NCBI GenBank assembly: GCA_946183625.1
Contig: CAMHCL010000016.1
Span: 1 to 19,637 of the forward strand
Direction: 5' to 3'
DNA from: an uncultured Lachnospiraceae bacterium
GTDB taxonomy: Bacteria > Bacillota > Clostridia > Lachnospirales > Lachnospiraceae
DNA length: 19,637 nt
Of this stretch, positions 13,882 to 19,637 are shown one piece after another. The position numbers and the translations under genes were made by a program. Position 1 is the first letter of the stretch. Every line of letters begins with the position of its first letter. The notes below the pieces were generated by a model that was not told the DNA's origin, did not search any database, and saw nothing but the letters and a program-made list of their open reading frames with translations.

Positions 13882-16731
13882 ATGGCTGAAATAAAATATA
13901 TAACTGTTAAGGGAGCGAAGGAACATAACCTCAAGAATGTTGATGTTGTCCTTCCTAGAAATAAATTCATAGTTTTTACCGGGCTTTCTGGGTCAGGTAA
14001 ATCATCACTTGCATTTGATACTATCTATGCAGAGGGTCAGAGACGCTATATGGAGTCTCTGTCTTCTTATGCCCGTATGTTCCTGGGACAGGCTGACAAG
14101 CCGAATGTTGAAAAGATAGAAGGACTGTCTCCTGCTATATCCATAGATCAGAAATCCACCAACAAGAACCCTCGTTCTACAGTTGGTACTGTTACAGAGA
14201 TTTATGATTATCTGAGACTTCTGTATGCCCGTATCGGCGTTCCACATTGTCCGAACTGCGGACGTATCATAGAGAGACAGACTGTTGACCAGATGGTAGA
14301 CAGCATTATGGAACTGCCTGCCAGAACCAAGTTCCAGATTCTTGCACCTGTTGTAAGAGGCAGAAAAGGTACTCATGAGAAACTTCTTACCAGAGCCAAG
14401 AAGAGCGGCTTCGTCAGAGTTGTTGTCGATGGAAGTATGTATACACTCGACGAGGAAATAGTACTGGATAAGAATATAAAGCATAACATCAGCATAGTAG
14501 TTGACCGTCTTATGATAAAGGAAGGCCTGGAGACCAGACTTGCCACTTCTCTGGAAACGGCGCTGGCGCAGACCGAAGGTATAGTTGAGATAGAAGTTGT
14601 CCCTGATAAGGATTCCGGAGAAGAGGGAAAGATTTATACCTATTCCGACAGCTTCTCGTGCCCTTATTGCAACATTTCAATAGAAGAGATAGAGCCACGC
14701 TCCTTCTCTTTCAACAATCCTTTCGGAGCGTGCCCTGCCTGTACAGGTATCGGCTGGGAGAGCAGACTGGATCCGGATCTCATGATACCGGATAAATCCA
14801 GAACTCTGAATGAGGGTGCTATAGCAGTTCCGGGATGGGCATCCAGCGGCGACCCTAAATCCTTTACTCATGCACTCCTTGAAGCTCTGTCAGAAGCTTG
14901 CGGTTTCTCTATGGATGTTCCATACAGAGACCTTCCGGATTTTGCCAAGGACGTTATCCTGAATGGTACTCATGGCAGGAGGATCACCATTCATTATTCA
15001 AGTCAGCGTACAAGAAGAAGTACATTTACCCATCCTTTTGAGGGACTTATTGAAAATGTACAGGAGCGCTATAAGTACAGCAGCTCACAGGAGGTAAAGG
15101 AAGATTACGAGAGCTTCATGACTTACACCCCGTGCAAGGTGTGCGGAGGAAAGAGGCTGAAGCCTTCGTCACTTGCTGTAACTATCGGCGATAAAAATAT
15201 ATTTGATATGACTGAAATGCCTATAGATGATCTGGCGGATTATGTTATGAATCTGGAGCTTACTAATCGTCAGCAGATGATAGGCCGTGATATTTTGAGA
15301 GAGATAAATTCCAGACTTAAGTTCATGGTGGATGTGGGACTTAACTATCTCACATTAAGTCGTGCCACTGCCACGCTTTCAGGTGGTGAGGCTCAGCGTA
15401 TCAGACTGGCAACCCAGATTGGCTCCGGTCTTGTTGGCGTTACTTATATACTTGATGAGCCATCCATCGGACTTCATCAGAGAGATAACGACAAGCTGAT
15501 CGCTTCCCTCAAGAACCTGCAGAAACTGGGGAATACTCTTATCGTGGTTGAACATGATGAGGATACTATGAAGGCGGCTGACTTTATAGTTGATATCGGA
15601 CCAGGAGCCGGTATAAGCGGTGGTGAAGTCGTAGCGACAGGTACAACTCAGGATATAATCAAATGTGAACGTTCCCTTACAGGTCAGTACCTGAGCCGCA
15701 AGCTGATAATCCCTGTTCCATCGGAACGCAGAACTCCTAGAGGATGGATCACCATAAAGGGAGCCAGAGAGAATAATCTGAAGAATATAGATGTGAAGGT
15801 TCCGGTGGGAGTGTTCACCGTTGTTACAGGAGTGTCGGGATCGGGCAAGAGTTCTCTTATAAATGAGATACTTAAGAAGAGACTACTGAGAGATCTGAAC
15901 CGCGCCAGGATCAAACCGGGCAAACATGATGCCATAGAGGGCTATGAGATTCTGGATAAGGTTATTGATATAGACCAGTCACCGATCGGAAGAACACCTA
16001 GATCTAATCCTGCAACCTACACCGGTGTCTTCGACTTGATCAGAGGTCTGTTCGCCGAGACAAAGGATGCCAAGGCTCTGGGATTTAACAAGGGCCGTTT
16101 CTCCTTCAACGTAGCGGGCGGAAGATGCGAAGCCTGCAAGGGTGATGGTATAAATAAAATTGAAATGCACTTCCTCCCGGATATCTATGTACCATGTGAG
16201 GTGTGCGGTGGAAAGAGATATAACAGAGAAACTCTGGAAGTAAGGTATAAAGGAAAGAATATATACGAAGTGCTGGATATGACTGTGGACGAGGCCTGTG
16301 ATTTCTTCGAAGCAGTTCCATCCATATATAGAAAAATCAAAACTCTTCAGGAGGTTGGTCTGGGATATATCAAGCTGGGACAGCCATCTACAACATTATC
16401 AGGTGGAGAGGCTCAGCGTATCAAGCTGGCAACTGAGCTTTCAAAGAGAAGCACTGGCAATACTATTTATATTCTTGACGAGCCTACTACCGGACTTCAT
16501 TTTGATGATGTTAAAAAACTGCTTCTCATACTTCAGAGATTTGCAGATTCCGGAAATACTGTTGTTGTAATTGAACATAACATGGATGTTATAAAGCAGG
16601 CGGACTACATAATCGACATGGGTCCGGAAGGTGGAAATGGCGGTGGAACTGTCATTGCCAGTGGCACGCCGGAAGAGGTTTCAAAAAAGAAAAAATCATA
16701 TACAGGAAAATATCTGAAGAAGTATTTATAG
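13882..16731 (+). CDS. uvrA: Excinuclease ABC subunit A
   Basis: The damage-recognising ABC ATPase dimer of nucleotide excision repair; 949 residues, full family length. Walker A motifs are GLSGSGKSS (34-42) in the first half and GVSGSGKSS in the second. The signature LSGGEAQRI occurs in both halves, with ILDEPSIGLH and ILDEPTTGLH as Walker B regions. Zinc-module cysteine pairs are visible: CPNCG, CPYC...CPAC, CKVCGG, and CEAC...CEVCGG. It begins 17 bases after uvrB, preceded only by a weak AGAAAAGAG. The uvrB-uvrA order is common in Firmicutes and implies one transcript. I see no terminator after it. Confidence 0.97.
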   Translation: MAEIKYITVKGAKEHNLKNVDVVLPRNKFIVFTGLSGSGKSSLAFDTIYAEGQRRYMESLSSYARMFLGQADKPNVEKIEGLSPAISIDQKSTNKNPRSTVGTVTEIYDYLRLLYARIGVPHCPNCGRIIERQTVDQMVDSIMELPARTKFQILAPVVRGRKGTHEKLLTRAKKSGFVRVVVDGSMYTLDEEIVLDKNIKHNISIVVDRLMIKEGLETRLATSLETALAQTEGIVEIEVVPDKDSGEEGKIYTYSDSFSCPYCNISIEEIEPRSFSFNNPFGACPACTGIGWESRLDPDLMIPDKSRTLNEGAIAVPGWASSGDPKSFTHALLEALSEACGFSMDVPYRDLPDFAKDVILNGTHGRRITIHYSSQRTRRSTFTHPFEGLIENVQERYKYSSSQEVKEDYESFMTYTPCKVCGGKRLKPSSLAVTIGDKNIFDMTEMPIDDLADYVMNLELTNRQQMIGRDILREINSRLKFMVDVGLNYLTLSRATATLSGGEAQRIRLATQIGSGLVGVTYILDEPSIGLHQRDNDKLIASLKNLQKLGNTLIVVEHDEDTMKAADFIVDIGPGAGISGGEVVATGTTQDIIKCERSLTGQYLSRKLIIPVPSERRTPRGWITIKGARENNLKNIDVKVPVGVFTVVTGVSGSGKSSLINEILKKRLLRDLNRARIKPGKHDAIEGYEILDKVIDIDQSPIGRTPRSNPATYTGVFDLIRGLFAETKDAKALGFNKGRFSFNVAGGRCEACKGDGINKIEMHFLPDIYVPCEVCGGKRYNRETLEVRYKGKNIYEVLDMTVDEACDFFEAVPSIYRKIKTLQEVGLGYIKLGQPSTTLSGGEAQRIKLATELSKRSTGNTIYILDEPTTGLHFDDVKKLLLILQRFADSGNTVVVIEHNMDVIKQADYIIDMGPEGGNGGGTVIASGTPEEVSKKKKSYTGKYLKKYL

Positions 16732-16801
16732 CGGTGACAAGTGCAGTATATATAATATTTTCGTAACATTATAGCAATATCTGAAAACTTTATCGCAACA
16801 T

Positions 16802-16830
16802 TTGAAAAGTAATTAGAACTTCTACATGAT
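16802..16830 (+). promoter_or_regulatory. Candidate sigma-A promoter for the GH3 gene
   Basis: TTGAAA (16802-16807) and CATGAT (16825-16830) are 17 bases apart, matching 5/6 and 4/6 of consensus, and lie about 67 bases before the start codon. The surrounding 165-base gap (16732-16897) is AT-rich and holds repeated AACATT words but no gene or terminator that I can see. Confidence 0.35.
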
Positions 16831-16897
16831 AACATTATTATTGCAGAATGTTTAATAAGGTTAAATTTTGCAATCAGTGAAGGTTAAAGGTGTTTTC

Positions 16898-19048
16898 ATG
16901 AAAGAAATTTTTAGACAAAAAGCAAAAGAAATCGTTTCAAAGATGACACTGGAGGAAGCTGCGAGCCAGATCAGGTTTAATTCGCCTGCAATCGAGAGGC
17001 TTGGCATACCTGCTTATAACTGGTGGGGAGAGGGACTTCATGGTCTCGCCAGAGCAGGCACAGCAACTGTTTTTCCTCAGGCAATAGCTCTTGCAGCTAT
17101 GTTTGATAAGGAATTACTTAAGGAAGTTGGCGACGTTGTAGCTACAGAAGCCAGAGCTAAGTACAATGAATCAAAGAAATTAGGAGATAGAGATCTCTAT
17201 AAGTGTATCACTATGTGGTCTCCTAATATTAATATCTTTAGAGATGCAAGATGGGGCAGAGGTCAGGAGACCTATGGTGAAGATCCTTATCTTACATCTA
17301 GTCTTGGTATCGAATTTATTGAAGGTTTGCAGGGCGACAGCGAGCATCTTAAGGTTGCTGCCTGTGCAAAGCATTTTGCGGTTCATTCCGGACCGGAAGA
17401 ATCCAGACATGGTTTTGACGCAATTGCATCTAAGAAGGATATGGAGGAAACTTATCTTCCTCAGTTTTATGATGCAGTAAAGAAGGCAGATGTAGCCGGA
17501 GTGATGGGCGCATACAACAGGGTGAATGGGGAACCAGCCTGTACAAGCAGCGATACCGTCGTAAAGCGACTTAGAGAAGAGTGGGGATTTGACGGATACT
17601 TCGTATCTGACTTCCTTGCTCTTATGGATATACATGAAAGTCATAAGTACACATCAAATGTACAGGAGACCTGTGCGCTTGCTCTGAAAGCAACCTGTGA
17701 TGTAAATGCAGGTTATGCATATGAGCATGTGATGGAAGCTTATGAGCAGGGACTTATCACAGAGGAAGACATTAGAAGAGCAGCTGTAAGTGCTTATACA
17801 GTAAGAGCTGCATTAGGAATGTTTGAGGACTGTGAGTTCGACGGACTGGGACTTATGGATATAGATACAGATGAGTCTGCAGAGCTGTCACATAAGGCAA
17901 GTGCCGAATCAATAGTAATGCTTAAGAATGATGGAATTCTTCCACTTGATAAGAATAAGATAAGTTCTATCGGAATCATAGGACCTACAGCAACATCCAT
18001 CACCGTACTTGAAGGAAACTACAACGGTACATCTTCAAGATATGTTACAAATCTGGATGGTATAAAGGCTGCAGTTAATCCGGGAACAAGAGTTCTTTAC
18101 TCACAGGGTTCACATCTTTTTAATGATCGTGTTCAGGAGCTGGCACTTCCAGATGACAGACTGAGCGAAGCGGAAGCAGTTGCTAAGAACAGTGATGTTG
18201 TGATCCTTTCTGTTGGACTTGATTCAACTATCGAAGGTGAGCAGGGTGATACAGGAAATGCATTTGCTGCAGGAGATAAGGTTACACTCTTCCTTCCTGA
18301 TTCACAGAAGAAGCTTGTTGAACGTGTTGTATCTGTAGGCAAGCCGGTCATCCTGGTATGCAATACCGGTAGTGCTATGGATCTTACATATGAAGATGAG
18401 AATTGCAATGCTATTCTTCAGTGCTGGTATAGCGGCCAGGCAGGTGGACAGGCTCTGGCAGATGTTATCTTCGGAGAGGTCAGCCCATCAGGTAAGCTGC
18501 CTGTTACATTTTACAAGGATGGCACACAGCCACCTATGGAAGACTACAGCATGAAGGGCAGAACATATAGATATTATGAAGATAAGCCTCTGTATCCATT
18601 TGGATATGGACTTAGTTATACAAGTTTTGAATACAGTGACGCAGAAGCTTCCGTTACCGATATAACAAATGCTTCTGTAAAGGTTACTGTTAAAAATACA
18701 GGAAATTATGAGGCGGATGAGATAGTTGAGGTCTATGTCAACAATGATATAGAAGAGAAGCTGTCCAATGGTCTCAATCCTGAGTATCAGGCTCTGCTTG
18801 AGAAGGAATCCTCAAGCACTCAGCCAAAATGTAGTTTATGCGGTTTCGAAAGAGTTTCTCTTAAACCGGGAGAAGAGAAGGTTGTGAGTATCAATCTTGG
18901 TGACAGAACATTTGATGCTGTCTTAGAGGATGGTACAAGAGCAAAGCTTCGCGGCAGCTATAAGCTCTATGTGGGCGGCCAGCAGCCAGATGAGAGAAGC
19001 ACTGAACTGACCGGCAAGAAAACTATAGAAGTAGATGTAAACATTTAA
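16898..19048 (+). CDS. GH3 beta-xylosidase / beta-glucosidase, intracellular
   Basis: A 716-residue glycoside hydrolase family 3 enzyme that removes terminal beta-linked sugars from oligosaccharides. The N-terminal barrel has AYNWWGEGLHGLAR and WGRGQETYGEDPY, which resemble bacterial GH3 beta-xylosidases; Lys158-His159 (CAKHFAVHSGPE) bind substrate, and Asp238 in GYFVSDF is the nucleophile. The second domain starts at SAESIVMLKNDGILPLD and carries the probable acid/base Glu in GLDSTIEGEQGD. A fibronectin-III-like domain follows PFGYGLSYTSFEY. No signal peptide. ATG 16898 has AAAGGTG five bases ahead; the in-frame TTG at 16868 is rejected. Odd points: after the nucleophile the sequence is FLALMDIHE where xylosidases usually have CGA, and an insertion in the last domain contains CSLC (645-648). 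Xylosidase versus glucosidase cannot be settled. Confidence 0.92.
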   Translation: MKEIFRQKAKEIVSKMTLEEAASQIRFNSPAIERLGIPAYNWWGEGLHGLARAGTATVFPQAIALAAMFDKELLKEVGDVVATEARAKYNESKKLGDRDLYKCITMWSPNINIFRDARWGRGQETYGEDPYLTSSLGIEFIEGLQGDSEHLKVAACAKHFAVHSGPEESRHGFDAIASKKDMEETYLPQFYDAVKKADVAGVMGAYNRVNGEPACTSSDTVVKRLREEWGFDGYFVSDFLALMDIHESHKYTSNVQETCALALKATCDVNAGYAYEHVMEAYEQGLITEEDIRRAAVSAYTVRAALGMFEDCEFDGLGLMDIDTDESAELSHKASAESIVMLKNDGILPLDKNKISSIGIIGPTATSITVLEGNYNGTSSRYVTNLDGIKAAVNPGTRVLYSQGSHLFNDRVQELALPDDRLSEAEAVAKNSDVVILSVGLDSTIEGEQGDTGNAFAAGDKVTLFLPDSQKKLVERVVSVGKPVILVCNTGSAMDLTYEDENCNAILQCWYSGQAGGQALADVIFGEVSPSGKLPVTFYKDGTQPPMEDYSMKGRTYRYYEDKPLYPFGYGLSYTSFEYSDAEASVTDITNASVKVTVKNTGNYEADEIVEVYVNNDIEEKLSNGLNPEYQALLEKESSSTQPKCSLCGFERVSLKPGEEKVVSINLGDRTFDAVLEDGTRAKLRGSYKLYVGGQQPDERSTELTGKKTIEVDVNI

Positions 19049-19075
19049 TAAGTATGTCTAGGAGGAGATACGACG

Positions 19076-19637
19076 ATGAAATTCTTTATAGATACTGCGA
19101 ATGTAGATGATATTCGTAAGGCTAATGACATGGGAGTTATCTGTGGAGTTACCACAAACCCATCACTTATCGCTAAGGAAGGAAGAGATTTTACTGAGGT
19201 TATCAAGGAGATCGCTTCTATAGTGGATGGCCCTATAAGCGGTGAGGTTAAGGCAACTACAGTTGATGCTGAAGGAATGATAGCAGAAGGTAGAGAGATT
19301 GCTAAGATCCATCCAAATATGATAGTTAAGATCCCTATGACAGTTGAAGGCCTTAAGGCAGTCAAGGTTCTGTCAGCAGAGGGAATTAAGACAAATGTAA
19401 CACTTATATTCTCAGCTAACCAGGCACTTCTGGCAGCAAGAGCTGGTGCTACATATGTATCACCTTTCCTTGGAAGACTGGATGATATAAGCTCACCGGG
19501 AATAGAGCTTATCGAGCATATAGTTCAGATCTTCGGGAACTATGATATTGATACAGAAATTATCGCAGCAAGCATACGAAATACTGTTCATGTAACAGAG
19601 TGTGCTCTTGCAGGAGCTGATATAGCTACAGTACCTT
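19076..19637 (+). CDS. Transaldolase-like fructose-6-phosphate aldolase, 5' part
   Basis: A partial gene of 187 visible residues; relatives have about 215-220, so some 30 are missing beyond the window. It belongs to the small transaldolase group (TalC/MipB/Fsa). Start MKFFIDTANVDDIRKA and VTTNPSLIAKEG are typical, Schiff-base Lys85 sits in MIVKIPMT, and TNVTLIFSANQALLAARAGATYVSPFLGRLDD is the conserved later strand region. Reaction: transfer of a dihydroxyacetone unit in the pentose phosphate pathway, or fructose-6-phosphate cleavage; the two cannot be told apart here. AGGAGGAG at 19060-19067 precedes the ATG. It lies 27 bases after the GH3 gene, so the two are likely co-transcribed, fitting pentose use after xyloside hydrolysis. 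Confidence 0.94.
   Translation, partial: MKFFIDTANVDDIRKANDMGVICGVTTNPSLIAKEGRDFTEVIKEIASIVDGPISGEVKATTVDAEGMIAEGREIAKIHPNMIVKIPMTVEGLKAVKVLSAEGIKTNVTLIFSANQALLAARAGATYVSPFLGRLDDISSPGIELIEHIVQIFGNYDIDTEIIAASIRNTVHVTECALAGADIATVP

Noticed and set aside
16764..16838. Repeated AACATT words and GCAATA/TATTGC inverted pair before the GH3 gene
   Set aside because: The words are short and AT-rich with irregular spacing; not enough to call an operator, array or CRISPR.
16868..16897. TTG-initiated extension of the GH3 protein
   Set aside because: AAAGGTG lies within it at the right distance from ATG 16898, and GH3 proteins of this type begin near the latter.

Overview
The window looks like a moderately AT-rich chromosome of a Gram-positive anaerobe in Clostridia, most likely a Lachnospiraceae-type gut or rumen fermenter. 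This rests on strong AGGAGG-type ribosome binding sites, intrinsic terminators ending in U-runs, a ribose-type sugar importer, an LdhA-type D-lactate dehydrogenase, a Nif11-type peptide leader and intracellular glycosidases. The family assignment is inference from gene content; no rRNA or tRNA is present. All supported genes lie on the + strand.

Region 1 (1-4269) is a sugar ABC importer operon of the YtfQ-YtfR-YtfT-YjfF (galactofuranose) type: the 3' end of the binding protein, a double-domain ATPase and two permeases. A hairpin terminator after the binding-protein gene probably lowers expression of the downstream genes. A second one closes the operon.

Region 2 (4270-6380) holds a short peptide gene that ends one half of its product in a double-glycine-like motif, then ldhA with an unusual cysteine-rich tail, then a Nif11-like leader peptide gene with a textbook double-glycine leader. 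Strong terminators follow both peptide genes.

Region 3 (6381-9676) carries a CPBP (CAAX/Abi-type) membrane protease, a LytTR response regulator and an AgrC-like polytopic histidine kinase, closely spaced in that order. Together with the Nif11-like peptide just upstream, this looks like a peptide production, processing and sensing cassette. That reading is inferred; no peptide transporter or tailoring enzyme is visible in the window. This is the most interesting part.

Region 4 (9677-19637) is housekeeping and carbohydrate metabolism: a cytoplasmic GH13 alpha-glucan hydrolase, uvrB and uvrA in tandem, a cytoplasmic GH3 beta-xylosidase/beta-glucosidase, and the start of a small transaldolase/fructose-6-phosphate aldolase that runs off the window. 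Plausibly, imported sugars and oligosaccharides are hydrolysed inside the cell by GH13 and GH3 enzymes, pass through the transaldolase step and glycolysis, and end partly as D-lactate through LdhA. No intergenic gap exceeds 300 bases, and no CRISPR array, insertion sequence, tRNA or rRNA was seen.
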